Part shown: positions 20,229-30,377 of the stretch, piece by piece
Position numbering within the stretch: position 1 is the stretch's first letter
How the letters are laid out: each line of letters starts with the position of its first letter
Origin: Hyphomicrobium sp.
Lineage (GTDB): Bacteria > Pseudomonadota > Alphaproteobacteria > Rhizobiales > Hyphomicrobiaceae
Length of the DNA: 64,000 nt
Assembly: GCA_022844105.1 (NCBI GenBank)
Contig: JALHMJ010000001.1
Coordinates: 447,264-511,263 of the forward strand
Direction of reading: 5' to 3'
The notes under the pieces: model-generated
Told to the model about the DNA's origin: nothing
Databases searched by the model: none
What the model saw: only the letters and a program-made list of their open reading frames with translations
Made by a program: the position numbers and the translations under genes

Positions 20229-21334
20229 TGGCCCTCCCGCGCCTGCTGCCGTCGACTGTCGGCGTTTACGTCGCCCGGCGCTTCTTTGCCATGATCGCGA
20301 TCACGTTCGTCGTGTGTTCGTTTTTGATTTTTGTGATCGATCTTGTTGAAATGCTTCGTCAATCGGGCAAGCACGGCAGCGTTGCGGCCTGGAAAATCGT
20401 TTGGCTGACGTTGCTGCGGCTGCCCGCCTACACTGAGTTTCTGCTCGCCTTCGGTGTTCTTGTCGGTTCGATCGGCGCCCTCCTCATGCTGGCGCGCAAA
20501 AGCGAATTGGCGGTTATTCGCTCAGCAGGATTATCCGCGTGGCAGTTCCTGCGACCGGGGCTGATCGTGGCCTTTACTCTCGGCGTGCTGAGCGTTGCGT
20601 TGTACAACCCCATGGCGGCCTCGGCGCGGGCCTACGCCGACGAGCTCTTCAACGAATATTTCGGTCGCGAAACCAACCTCTTGCGGTCAGGCACCGCCGG
20701 TTCGTGGCTGCGCCAGGACGGCATCGACGGGCAGTCGGTGCTCACGGCGGGGGGGGCGGCGCGCAACGGACTTGAACTTCGGCTCGTGACCGCGTTCGTG
20801 TTCGATAAGGATGGCCGGTTCAAGGAGCGCGTGGATGCGGCCAAAGCCACGCTTCTCGACGGGTTCTGGAAGCTCGACGATGTGACGGTTTCGCGGGCCG
20901 GCGACGAGCCTGAAAAATACGGGTCGTATTTGCTCTCGACATACCTTAGTCCGGAGCGGGTTTCGGACGCCTTAGGTCGCGTGATCGCGGTCTCCTTCTG
21001 GGAGCTTCCGGGGCTTATTGAAGTCGCTGAAAAAGCAAAACTTTCGACGGCCTCTCTCGAGCTCCAATACGAGCTTCTCCTGTCAAGGCCATTCCTGTGC
21101 GTTGTGATGGTGCTTTTGGCGGCGACTGTGTCGCTTAAGTCATTCCGCTCGGGCGGCGTCCAGACTATGGTCGTCACTGGGATGATCGGGGGCTTCGGGT
21201 TCTTCCTACTGGCTGAGATTTCACGACAATTGGGGTCGGCAGGTCTTGTCGCTCCTAAAATCGCGGTCTGGTTCCCCATCATATTGGCGCTGGTCGCCAC
21301 GACAACGGTGCTGCTGCACCAGGAGGATGGCTGA
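20228..21334 (+). CDS. lptG: LPS export permease LptG
   Basis: VYVARRFFAMIAITFVVCSFLIFVIDLVEMLR...; TGATG overlap with lptF. Confidence 0.92.
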   Translation: MALPRLLPSTVGVYVARRFFAMIAITFVVCSFLIFVIDLVEMLRQSGKHGSVAAWKIVWLTLLRLPAYTEFLLAFGVLVGSIGALLMLARKSELAVIRSAGLSAWQFLRPGLIVAFTLGVLSVALYNPMAASARAYADELFNEYFGRETNLLRSGTAGSWLRQDGIDGQSVLTAGGAARNGLELRLVTAFVFDKDGRFKERVDAAKATLLDGFWKLDDVTVSRAGDEPEKYGSYLLSTYLSPERVSDALGRVIAVSFWELPGLIEVAEKAKLSTASLELQYELLLSRPFLCVVMVLLAATVSLKSFRSGGVQTMVVTGMIGGFGFFLLAEISRQLGSAGLVAPKIAVWFPIILALVATTTVLLHQEDG

Positions 21335-21337
21335 GTG

Positions 21338-23785
21338 ATGCGTGCTCTGCGGCATTCGCAGGCAACGGCTCGAGGGGACCGGGGGACGGCGCGTCACATC
21401 ATGGTGACGCTCGCCGCACTTGTGTTCGCGCTCGCCGCATCGCTTGTTCCGGCCGCAGCGCAGCAAACAACATCGTCGTTCCCCAAGCCGAAGGACGGCA
21501 TGTTCGGCAAGACCCAGAAATTTGACGGCCAGCTACCGTTGCACTTGCAGGCCGACGAACTGGTCTACGACAGCGACGGCGCCAAGGTCATCGCCAAGGG
21601 CAACGTCGAGATTCAGTACGAAGGCAATAATCTCACCGCCGATGAGGTCGTCTACGATCAGAAAGCCAATACGTTGAACGCCTCCGGCAACGTCGTGCTG
21701 CGCGACGTTAACGGCAATATCGTACGCGCCGAGCGCTACACGTTGACCGACGACTTCCGCGACGGTTTCGTGCAATCGCTGAGCGTGGTCGCTGCGGACG
21801 AATCTAAAATTTCGGCTGAACAAGGCGTTCGCCGCGACGGCAACGTCACCGAATTCTCAAATGCCAAATTCACGCCGTGCAAAACGGACGGAACGCAGCA
21901 GCCGCTGTGGTGTATCTCAGCCCGAAAGGTGACCCACGACCAGGCCGCGCAAACGATCAGCTACCAGGATGCGCAGTTCAATATGTTCGGAGTGCCAATT
22001 CTGGGATTGCCGTATTTCGAACATCCCGATCCGACCGTGAAGCGCAAGTCGGGTTTCCTGTCGCCTGACATAGGCAACTCCGGAGATCTCGGCTTCTTCA
22101 CCGAGATCCCCTACTACTTCGCTTTGTCACCCTCATACGACTTCACGTTCCACCCCCGGTACATGACCGGTCAGGGCGTCTTGTGGATGGGCGACTGGCG
22201 GCAGCGGTTTGCCAGCGGGCAATACACGATCAAACTTGCCGGCATTGATCAGGATGGCAGCGATCTTGATTCAGCTGATCTGGCCACGCAGCGTGAACTC
22301 GACGGTTTCCGGGGCAGCCTTGTAACCAAAGGCGATTTCTCGGTGGCGAGCTGGTGGCGTACGGGCTGGGACGTGACGCTGGAGACGGACGACACGTTCC
22401 GCCGCTTCTACAAACTCGACAGCATTCTTCTGACCGATCGCATCAACAAGCTCTACTTCACCGGCCTGTCGGAGCGGAACTACCTGTCGACGAACTTCTA
22501 TCAGTTCGGCGGCCTTCTGCTGACCGACACGCCGCAGTCCGAGAGCAATGTTCATCCCGTCATTGACTACAACTACGTCGTCGACACGCCCGTCGTCGGC
22601 GGCGAGCTGTCGGTTGCCGGCAATGCATTGAGCTTCTCACGCTCTGACGGCGTGGCGGGTGAGGCCGATCAAGAATCAGCGCGGGCTTCGGTCGAGGTGA
22701 AGTGGCGGCGCCGGCTGATCGATCAGCTCGGCATTACGTACACTCCGTTCGGGGAACTGCGCGGCGACCTTCAGCAGTACAATAACTATACCGACGCAGA
22801 GAACGACCAGGTCATCGACAACGATACGCTGGCGCGCGGGTTGGCGGCTGGCGGCGTAACCGTTGCTTATCCGTGGATCGCGAATACCAACGGGGCTTCG
22901 CACGTCATCGAGCCGATCGGGCAGATTATCACGCGCACGGCCAGCGTCGATCAAGACCAGTTCCCGGTCGAAGACGCGCGCAGCCTTGTTTTCGATGACA
23001 CGAACCTGTTCGACACGAACAAGTTCTCCGGCTGGGATCGGCTCGAAACGGGCACGCGGGCCAACATCGGCCTGCAATACACTTTCCAGCCCTGGTCGGG
23101 CGGCCATGCACGATTGCTGGCCGGGCAGAGCTACCAACTCTCCGGCGACAATCCGTATGAGAACCGGTCGATTGAATGCACGACTGGCGGCGTGACAAGC
23201 ACTGTCATCGCCGCCGGCGTCGACGACAACTGCAACCCGGTTTTCTCGCCCAACAGCGGATTGGAAACGGCTTCGTCTGATTACGTGCTCGGCGCCTACG
23301 TCGCACCGACAGACAGCTTCCGTGTCATTTCGCAGAACCGCTTTGACGACAACAACCTGGAACTGAAGCGGTCGGACACAGCCGTTGCAATCAACTACGG
23401 GCCCCTGGCGCTGGGCGCCACTTACACCTACACGTTCTCCGATCCAGAGCTTGGGGCGGGTAGCGAGCAGGATATCAGCGGCCTATTTGGCCTTCGTCTC
23501 ACCGACCGCTGGTCGCTTCTCGGGGGTCTGCGCTACGACATCGACGAGAGCCAGTTCATCACCGACACGTTGGCCATCCGCTATCAAGACGATTGCTTCA
23601 TGCTCAGCGTGAGCTACGACCAGTATCATATCCGGGATGTGGAACGGGACATCGAGCCCGATCAGACCGTCATGCTGCGGCTGGAGTACAAGTATCTGGG
23701 CGGGTTCAATTATAAGTCCAACGTCCTTGATTACGTGAACTCGGACCAGCAGGAGCCGGGTCAGCAGGCCGGAATTATCCCGTAA
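21338..23785 (+). CDS. lptD: LPS-assembly outer-membrane protein LptD
   Basis: Signal peptide, OstA domain (LQADELVYDSDGAKVIAKGNVEIQYEGNNLTADEVVYDQK), C-terminal beta-barrel; downstream of lptFG. Confidence 0.94.
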   Translation: MRALRHSQATARGDRGTARHIMVTLAALVFALAASLVPAAAQQTTSSFPKPKDGMFGKTQKFDGQLPLHLQADELVYDSDGAKVIAKGNVEIQYEGNNLTADEVVYDQKANTLNASGNVVLRDVNGNIVRAERYTLTDDFRDGFVQSLSVVAADESKISAEQGVRRDGNVTEFSNAKFTPCKTDGTQQPLWCISARKVTHDQAAQTISYQDAQFNMFGVPILGLPYFEHPDPTVKRKSGFLSPDIGNSGDLGFFTEIPYYFALSPSYDFTFHPRYMTGQGVLWMGDWRQRFASGQYTIKLAGIDQDGSDLDSADLATQRELDGFRGSLVTKGDFSVASWWRTGWDVTLETDDTFRRFYKLDSILLTDRINKLYFTGLSERNYLSTNFYQFGGLLLTDTPQSESNVHPVIDYNYVVDTPVVGGELSVAGNALSFSRSDGVAGEADQESARASVEVKWRRRLIDQLGITYTPFGELRGDLQQYNNYTDAENDQVIDNDTLARGLAAGGVTVAYPWIANTNGASHVIEPIGQIITRTASVDQDQFPVEDARSLVFDDTNLFDTNKFSGWDRLETGTRANIGLQYTFQPWSGGHARLLAGQSYQLSGDNPYENRSIECTTGGVTSTVIAAGVDDNCNPVFSPNSGLETASSDYVLGAYVAPTDSFRVISQNRFDDNNLELKRSDTAVAINYGPLALGATYTYTFSDPELGAGSEQDISGLFGLRLTDRWSLLGGLRYDIDESQFITDTLAIRYQDDCFMLSVSYDQYHIRDVERDIEPDQTVMLRLEYKYLGGFNYKSNVLDYVNSDQQEPGQQAGIIP

Positions 23786-23988
23786 CCGGGCAGTACTGCC
23801 GGGTACTGCCACGTCGCGGCCACGGTTGCAGTGGATAACCGGATATTCTCGCAGCGAGCCGCCGGGTAGAGTTTCATCAGGCGACTCGCTGGGTCGCGAC
23901 TGCCGTTCGGTGAAACGGGATCGCTGACCGGTCCGCTCCGCCGCTCGCGCAACGAGAATTCGGCATCACTGGAGAACGCGAACACAGC

Positions 23989-25329
23989 ATGCGCTTCATC
24001 CCGCATCCTCTTCCGATACGCTTGCGGCTCGGCATGACCGCCCTGCTGGCCGCATTGTGGGCGTTTGGTCATGCCGGCACAGCTTTGGCGCAGCAGGGCG
24101 TGACGGTAACCGTGCCGCCGGGCGCGACGCCGCTGCCCGAAGTCGTCGTTCCCAACACCGAAGCGCCGCCAGCCGAAAAGCCCAAGGCAAAACCAAAGCC
24201 GGCGGCAAAATCCGGCGGGGATGCAAAATCCGCGGCGATCAAGCCCGGCGGCGACGGCAAGGAGGGGCGGATCAGCGGCAGCGGGCAGTCGATTGCCGTG
24301 CTGGTCAATGACGAGCCCATTACGGGCTATGAGATTTCGCAGCGCCAGCGCCTGATGGGGATGGGCAACAGCAACATCGGCGAACGGGCGCAGGCGAATT
24401 TCAAAACGCTCATCAAGGCCAAATCGACAAGCGATCGCCTGAAAGCCATCCTGGAAAAGACGATCAAAGAGAACGAGGGCAAATCGCGCGAGCAGGTTGT
24501 TGCCATCTTCGAGAAGCGCAAAACCGAATTCGCAAAGGCGCTGCAGCAGGAAGCCGTGGAGAGTGCGCGCGGCAGCGTTATGCCGGGTCTGCGCAAGGAA
24601 GCGCTCGAAGAGTTGATCGACGAGCGGCTGAAGCTGCAGGAGGCCAAGAAGCTCAACGTCATCGCCGGTGACGAAGAGGTCAACAAGATCATGGGATCGA
24701 TCGCCGAAAAGAATAAGATGACGGCGCCTGAGTTCGAGGCGCACTTGCGCAAGATGGGCGCCGATCCCAACGTCATGCGGCAGCGCTTCAAGGCCAACAT
24801 GTCCTGGCAGGAAGTCATCCGGCGCAAGTTCGGCGCGCGGATCGACGTCAACGATCGCGATGTCGACCGAATCGTTGCGAACTCACCGGGCTCAAATGCG
24901 GATGCTGTCGAGTTGCAGGTCCAGCGTATTATCCTGCCAATTCCGGCCGGGCTCGATCAGAAGGTGCTGGCACAGCGAATTGCGGAGGCCGAAAGCCTGA
25001 ACCAGCGGGGCGGTGGCTGCGCACAGATGTCTGCAAACGCAACGACAGTTGCGGGAGCGCGGTTTGAAAACCTGGGCGGGCGCCTGCCCTCGGCGATCCC
25101 CGAACCCACCCGCAGTCTGCTGCTCAATGCGCGCGACGGCGAACTGCTGCCGCCGAGCGTGGGAGGAGAGGGCGTCGAGATCTGGGCGGTCTGCAGTCGT
25201 AAAGCGGTGGCGGCGGACATGGAACGTCGGCAAAGTGTTCAAGCCGATCTGCGCCAGAAGGAGTTCGAAGTGCTCGCCAAGAAACATTTAAAGGACCTGC
25301 GCCAGGACGCGGCGATCGAGTTTCGTTGA
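23989..25329 (+). CDS. surA: SurA-type periplasmic chaperone / peptidyl-prolyl isomerase
   Basis: Signal peptide; SurA_N-like IAVLVNDEPITGYEISQRQRL...EALEELIDERLKLQEAKKLNVIAGDEEVNKIM; between lptD and pdxA as in E. coli. Confidence 0.85.
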   Translation: MRFIPHPLPIRLRLGMTALLAALWAFGHAGTALAQQGVTVTVPPGATPLPEVVVPNTEAPPAEKPKAKPKPAAKSGGDAKSAAIKPGGDGKEGRISGSGQSIAVLVNDEPITGYEISQRQRLMGMGNSNIGERAQANFKTLIKAKSTSDRLKAILEKTIKENEGKSREQVVAIFEKRKTEFAKALQQEAVESARGSVMPGLRKEALEELIDERLKLQEAKKLNVIAGDEEVNKIMGSIAEKNKMTAPEFEAHLRKMGADPNVMRQRFKANMSWQEVIRRKFGARIDVNDRDVDRIVANSPGSNADAVELQVQRIILPIPAGLDQKVLAQRIAEAESLNQRGGGCAQMSANATTVAGARFENLGGRLPSAIPEPTRSLLLNARDGELLPPSVGGEGVEIWAVCSRKAVAADMERRQSVQADLRQKEFEVLAKKHLKDLRQDAAIEFR

Positions 25330-26378
25330 TGTCCGCGTCCGCGCCCGAGCGCGCGCTCCCCCTTGCCGTCACGATGGGTGATCCGGCCGGAATTGGCCCG
25401 GAGATCGTATTGAAAGCCTATTCTCGTCGCGGCGATCGTGGCTTGTCGGCTTTCACTGTTTATGGTTGTCCGAAAACCCTGGCCGAGCGTGCTCGCCTCA
25501 TTGGCATTGATGTCGAGATCATCGAGGTCGCAAGTCCGGCCGAGGCGATGGCCCTGTTTGGCAGCAAATTGCCGGTCGTTCCCATTGCGGTGGCGCGCGA
25601 GGTGAAGCCAGGCGTGCCGCTGGCCGACAACGCCATGGGCACCATATCGGCTATTGAGCAGGCCGTCCGCGCGGTCGTTGCCGGCGAGGCCAGCGCCGTC
25701 GTCACCGCACCGATCGCCAAGGCCGTGCTCTATGCCGCCGGCTTCGTTCACCCCGGCCATACGGAGTTCCTGGCCGCGCTCGCCGGATCGCTGGTGCCTA
25801 GCAAGCGGTATCACCCGGTTATGATGCTGGCCTCCGATCTGCTGCGCGTCGTTCCGGTGACGATCCACGTTCCGGTGTCGGATGTGCCGCGCGCGCTCTC
25901 CAGGCGACTGCTGTACGAGACGATCAATATCACCTGGCGCAGCCTCAAGTCCGACTTCGGGATCGACGAGCCGAGGGTGGCGGTGGCGGGGCTCAATCCG
26001 CACGCGGGCGAAGGCGGGACGATCGGGCGCGAGGATATCGATCTCATCGCGCCGGCCATCGAAGAGCTGCGCCGCGAAGGACTTTCGGTCACCGGACCAC
26101 ATTCGGCCGATACGCTGTTTCACGCCAATGCGCGCAAGACCTACGACGCGGCCGTGTGCATGTATCATGATCAGGCGCTGATCCCGATCAAGACGTTGTC
26201 GTTCGACACCGGCGTCAACATCACGCTCGGCCTGCCGTTCGTGCGCACGTCGCCCGATCACGGTACGGCGTTTGACATCGCGGGCAAAGGGATCGCCTCG
26301 CCGGACAGCATGATTGCAGCCATTCGCATGGCCGCCGATCTGGCCGAGCGCCGTCGTTCTCGGGCGGCCGCGGAATGA
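25329..26378 (+). CDS. pdxA: 4-hydroxythreonine-4-phosphate dehydrogenase PdxA
   Basis: [20 protein letters not shown]...[22 protein letters not shown]...[18 protein letters not shown]...[15 protein letters not shown] 25329 overlaps surA stop (TGATG). Confidence 0.96.
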   Translation: MSASAPERALPLAVTMGDPAGIGPEIVLKAYSRRGDRGLSAFTVYGCPKTLAERARLIGIDVEIIEVASPAEAMALFGSKLPVVPIAVAREVKPGVPLADNAMGTISAIEQAVRAVVAGEASAVVTAPIAKAVLYAAGFVHPGHTEFLAALAGSLVPSKRYHPVMMLASDLLRVVPVTIHVPVSDVPRALSRRLLYETINITWRSLKSDFGIDEPRVAVAGLNPHAGEGGTIGREDIDLIAPAIEELRREGLSVTGPHSADTLFHANARKTYDAAVCMYHDQALIPIKTLSFDTGVNITLGLPFVRTSPDHGTAFDIAGKGIASPDSMIAAIRMAADLAERRRSRAAAE

Positions 26379-27283
26379 GTACGCCGCCGGGCGTGACCGG
26401 CGATGGGTTGGCCCCGTTGCGCGACGTGATCAAGACGCACGATCTGGCGGCCAAAAAGAGCCTGGGCCAGAATTTCATTCTCGACCTCAATCTGACGCGG
26501 CGCATTGCGCGTCTGGCCCAACCGTTCGATGCGGCAACAGTGATCGAGGTCGGGCCGGGGCCTGGTGGGCTGACGCGCGCACTCCTTATGGAAGGGGCGC
26601 GGCACGTGGTGGCGGTGGAGCGCGACGCCCGCTGTCTGGCGGCACTGGCCGATATCTCTGCGGCCTATCCCGGCCGGCTGACCGTGCACGAGGGCGATGC
26701 ACTCCAGGCAAACTGGCGGCAGATTGTCGACAGCCTTGCGGCGGGTCAACCCGACGCGAAGGCGGTGATCGTCGCCAACCTGCCCTACAATATCGCGACG
26801 CTGCTTCTCATCGGATGGCTTGAAACGGAGCCGTGGCCGCCGTGGTGGAGCCGCATGGCGCTGATGTTTCAAAAAGAGGTTGCGGAGCGCATCGTCGCCG
26901 GACCGGGTTCGAAGGTATACGGGCGGCTGGCGGTCATCGCGCAATGGCGCACGCGGGCCCGCATTGCGCTGACGCTGCCCCCGGCGGCGTTCACACCGCC
27001 GCCGAAAGTTTCTTCAGCGGTGGTCGTGTTCGAGCCCAAAGAGCGGCCGCAGCCGGAGTGTTCGGTGAAGACGCTCGGACGGGTGACGCAAGCAGCCTTC
27101 GGCCAACGGCGCAAAATGCTGCGCCAATCCTTGAAATCACTGACGCCGATGCCGGAGTTGCTGTTGCGGGAGGCTGGCATCTCGCCGGAACTGCGCGCGG
27201 AACAACTTTCGGTCGAAGATTTTGCGCGCATGGCGCTGATCTTCGAGCGCTCGGCTCACACGCCGGTCTCCAGGCCCGACTGA
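26375..27283 (+). CDS. rsmA: 16S rRNA dimethyladenosine transferase RsmA/KsgA
   Basis: [23 protein letters not shown]...[16 protein letters not shown]...[19 protein letters not shown] overlap with pdxA. Confidence 0.96.
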   Translation: MSTPPGVTGDGLAPLRDVIKTHDLAAKKSLGQNFILDLNLTRRIARLAQPFDAATVIEVGPGPGGLTRALLMEGARHVVAVERDARCLAALADISAAYPGRLTVHEGDALQANWRQIVDSLAAGQPDAKAVIVANLPYNIATLLLIGWLETEPWPPWWSRMALMFQKEVAERIVAGPGSKVYGRLAVIAQWRTRARIALTLPPAAFTPPPKVSSAVVVFEPKERPQPECSVKTLGRVTQAAFGQRRKMLRQSLKSLTPMPELLLREAGISPELRAEQLSVEDFARMALIFERSAHTPVSRPD

Positions 27284-27924
27284 AGATCGCGCACGAACTG
27301 CGACAGGCCAAGAAGCCGATCTCTTTTCAACCGCTCGGCGGCAAGGATGGATTTCAGTCCCGCGACGCTCGTATCCAGGTCGGCATTGACGATGACATAA
27401 TCATATTCCGCCCAATGGCTGATCTCGGCGGCCGCTTCCGCCATGCGCTTGGCGACAACGTCGGGCGGATCTTGGGCGCGTCCCTTCAGCCGGGTTTCGA
27501 GCACCCGACCCGAGGGCGGCAGGATGAAGACGCGAACGAGATCACCGGCCATTTTCTCCGACAGCTGCTGGGCACCCTGCCAGTCGATATCGAACAGAAC
27601 GTCCTCACCGCGAGAAATCGCGGCTTCGACTGGAGCGCGTGGGGTGCCGTAGGAATTGCCGAAGACGGTCGCCCATTCCAGTAATTCGGCGTCAGCGCGC
27701 ATCGCCTTGAAGCGGGCTTCGTCGACGAAAATGTAATCGGCGCCATCAACCTCGCCGGGACGCGGCTTGCGCGTCGTCACCGAAATCGATAGCCGGATGC
27801 CGCCGTCGCCTTCGAGCAACGCCCGCGACAGCGTCGTCTTGCCGGCGCCCGAGGGTGACGACAGCACGAGGAGAACGCCACGGCGGGCGATGGGAGGATG
27901 GGGCGAAGTGGCGGCGCTATTCAA
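27256..27924 (-). CDS. gmk: guanylate kinase
   Basis: [22 protein letters not shown]...[24 protein letters not shown]. Confidence 0.96.
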   Translation of the reverse strand: MNSAATSPHPPIARRGVLLVLSSPSGAGKTTLSRALLEGDGGIRLSISVTTRKPRPGEVDGADYIFVDEARFKAMRADAELLEWATVFGNSYGTPRAPVEAAISRGEDVLFDIDWQGAQQLSEKMAGDLVRVFILPPSGRVLETRLKGRAQDPPDVVAKRMAEAAAEISHWAEYDYVIVNADLDTSVAGLKSILAAERLKRDRLLGLSQFVRDLQSGLETGV

Positions 27925-28798
27925 TGTTCTGCACCTGCTCGCGGAGTTGATCGATGATCGTCTTCAAGGCGAGGCCGGAGCGCGAGACATCCATGTCGAT
28001 CGCCTTGGATGTCAGCGTGTTGGCCTCGCGGTTGAATTCCTGCGCCAAGAAGTCGAGCTTGCGGCCTGCGGGAGCGCTTTCGCTCAAGAGCCCGCGCGCC
28101 GAGGCGACATGAGCGGTGAGCCGCTGCAGTTCCTCTTCGACGTCGGATCGGGTGGCGAGCAAGATGGCTTCCTGATGCAGGCGCGCGGGATCGAGCGCCG
28201 GGCTTGCGGTGGTGAGCCTTGCTACCTGATCGGCGAGACGCGCGCCTATCGCATCCGGAGTGCGCGAGGGAGAGGCTTGCACAAGGCGCGTCAGCCGTTC
28301 AATTTCATCGATGTGATGGGAAAGGACGGCCGTCAACCGCCGGCCCTCATCGGCGCGGGCGGCCATCAAAGCGTCGAGCGCTGCATCGAACGACACCAGC
28401 ATCGCCGCCGCGACGTCGCTATCGAGCGCGCCGTCGGCCTCGGTCACTTCGAGCACGCCGCGAAGGGCCAGCAGACCGTCGGCACTGGGCGGTGGAGCGC
28501 CCGTCAAGCGGCGAACCTCCTCGACGGCGCGCAGCACTTGCGCCAGGGCATGTTCGTTGATGCGTACTTCGATGGCGGAGTTGTCGCGTTGTGCGCTCAG
28601 ATTGATCGTCAGACTGCCGCGAACGAAGCGCTTGGCAGCGGCTTCGCGGACCTTCGGTTCAAGCTGATCGTGGCCCTGGGGCAAGCGAACGCGCACATCA
28701 AGGCCGCGACCGTTGACGCTCTTGACCTCCCAATACCAGCGCACGCCGGCGTGTGAGCCGTCGGCACGGGCAAAGCCGGTCATGCTGTTGAGCGTCAT
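27917..28798 (-). CDS. yicC: YicC/YloC family endoribonuclease
   Basis: MTLNSMTGFARADGSHAGVRWYWEVKSVNGRGLDVRVRLP...KLDFLAQEFNREANTLTSKAIDMDVSRSGLALKTIIDQLREQVQN. Confidence 0.94.
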   Translation of the reverse strand: MTLNSMTGFARADGSHAGVRWYWEVKSVNGRGLDVRVRLPQGHDQLEPKVREAAAKRFVRGSLTINLSAQRDNSAIEVRINEHALAQVLRAVEEVRRLTGAPPPSADGLLALRGVLEVTEADGALDSDVAAAMLVSFDAALDALMAARADEGRRLTAVLSHHIDEIERLTRLVQASPSRTPDAIGARLADQVARLTTASPALDPARLHQEAILLATRSDVEEELQRLTAHVASARGLLSESAPAGRKLDFLAQEFNREANTLTSKAIDMDVSRSGLALKTIIDQLREQVQNIE

Positions 28799-28912
28799 GG
28801 GTGCCTGAACACTGGTGGACGAGCCGGGACCTGCCGGACGGCAGCGGCTTGAGCTTTACCTGCACCGATCCGATCCGCCAAGGGCGGCTCGGCGGTCGCG
28901 CGCCTGGCGACT

Positions 28913-30244
28913 TTAATTCACCGGCGGCTTTGGCTTGCGGACGGGCAGCGGAATGGTGCTGGTTTTGGCTGCCGGAGCGGCCGCGACGGCGGGAGCGGCC
29001 GCTGCGGTCGGGGTTGCCGCCGTGGCGGGTGTGGGATCGGCTGCTTCTGTAGAGTCCGTGTCCACGACACCGGGGCCCGCTGTCTTGTCCTTGCCGTCCT
29101 CCGCCGATTGGGCCTTTTCGATCTTGCGCCAGTTCTGTACGGCGGCATTGTGCGCAGACAGCGTTTCGGAGAACGTGTGCCCGCCCGTGCCGTCGGCGAC
29201 GAAGTAGAGGTCGTTGGTCGCGGCGGGATTGAGCGTTGCCTCGATTGTCGCGCGACCTGGGTTGCAGATCGGCGTCGGAGGAAGGCCATTGATCCTGTAG
29301 GTGTTGTGGTCGGTCTTGGTATCGATGTCCGCACGGGTAATGGGACGTCCAAGGGGGCCGCGTCCGCCGACGATCCCGTAAATGATGGTGGGATCGGACT
29401 GCAGGCGCATCTTCTTTTTCAGGCGATTGCTGAAGACGGCCGCAACCCGGCGCCGCTCGTCATCCTTGCCGGTTTCCTTCTCGATGATCGATGCGAGAAT
29501 CAGGGCCTCGCGCGGTGTCGACACGGGAATGTCTGGCGCCCTCTTCTCCCAGGCGGCGGCTAGAAAATCGGCGCTTTCCTGCTGCATACGATCGAGCAGT
29601 TCCTGGCGCGACATGCCTTTCGAGATCCGGTAGGTGTCGGGGAGCAACGAACCCTCGGGCGGGATCTGTGTGATCTCTCCCGAGAGGGTTGGCTCGGCGT
29701 TGAGCCGTTCGACAATCTGCTGGCTCGTCAGCCCCTCGGGTAGCGTCACCTTGTAGAGGATCGATTTGCCCTCGCCCAACAGCTCCAGAACGTCGCGCAT
29801 ACTGGCCGTGGCCTTGACCTCGTATTCACCGGCCTTCATTTCGATCGGCTTGCCGCCGCTCATGACGTTGTGCAGGAGATGATTGGCGACGAACGCCCAG
29901 CGGCTGGAAATGATGCCGTCGCGTTCCAGTTGTTCGGCGATTTCGATGCGGCCGGCACCCTTTTCGATGACGACGGTGCGCGCGTCCGTCAGCGGCCCGG
30001 GCCGTTCGTAGAAGTGACCCAGCAGCAGCGCCAGCCCACCGATTACGATGAGAGCAAAAACGGAAATCGTGATGATCGCACTGCCAATCCGCGCGATGGC
30101 CGACAACACGCGGGAGGGCTGGCGGATCTTTCCGCCGCGGGGCCGCTGCGGGGCGCGTGTGGGCTCCAAAGCCTCGGCCGGGCTACGTGGACGCATACTT
30201 GCGTGGGGCGACATCGTCTGGGGACCATCACGGCGCTGGATCAT
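28913..30244 (-). CDS. mltG: endolytic transglycosylase MltG
   Basis: YceG/MltG: GEYEVKATASMRDVLELLGEGKSILYKVTLPEGLTSQQIVERL...ILASIIEKETG...RLQSDPTIIYGI...YRINGLPPTPICNPGRATIEATLNPA; Ala/Pro-rich C-terminal tail. Confidence 0.94.
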   Translation of the reverse strand: MIQRRDGPQTMSPHASMRPRSPAEALEPTRAPQRPRGGKIRQPSRVLSAIARIGSAIITISVFALIVIGGLALLLGHFYERPGPLTDARTVVIEKGAGRIEIAEQLERDGIISSRWAFVANHLLHNVMSGGKPIEMKAGEYEVKATASMRDVLELLGEGKSILYKVTLPEGLTSQQIVERLNAEPTLSGEITQIPPEGSLLPDTYRISKGMSRQELLDRMQQESADFLAAAWEKRAPDIPVSTPREALILASIIEKETGKDDERRRVAAVFSNRLKKKMRLQSDPTIIYGIVGGRGPLGRPITRADIDTKTDHNTYRINGLPPTPICNPGRATIEATLNPAATNDLYFVADGTGGHTFSETLSAHNAAVQNWRKIEKAQSAEDGKDKTAGPGVVDTDSTEAADPTPATAATPTAAAAPAVAAAPAAKTSTIPLPVRKPKPPVN

Positions 30245-30377
30245 CGCGGCTCCTCGAACGGCGCGGTGTTCGAGACGGCAGCGGTTCCTCCGCCGTCCCC
30301 ATTCCACTCAGCTGTTTCACTAAGCCCGGCATGCTGGGCAAATTAAGGCGCGGGCTGGGCGTGGCCCACAAGCCGGT

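Noticed and set aside
25239-26261. 340-aa minus-strand ORF opposite surA/pdxA
   Set aside because: Antisense shadow of two conserved genes; composition bias.
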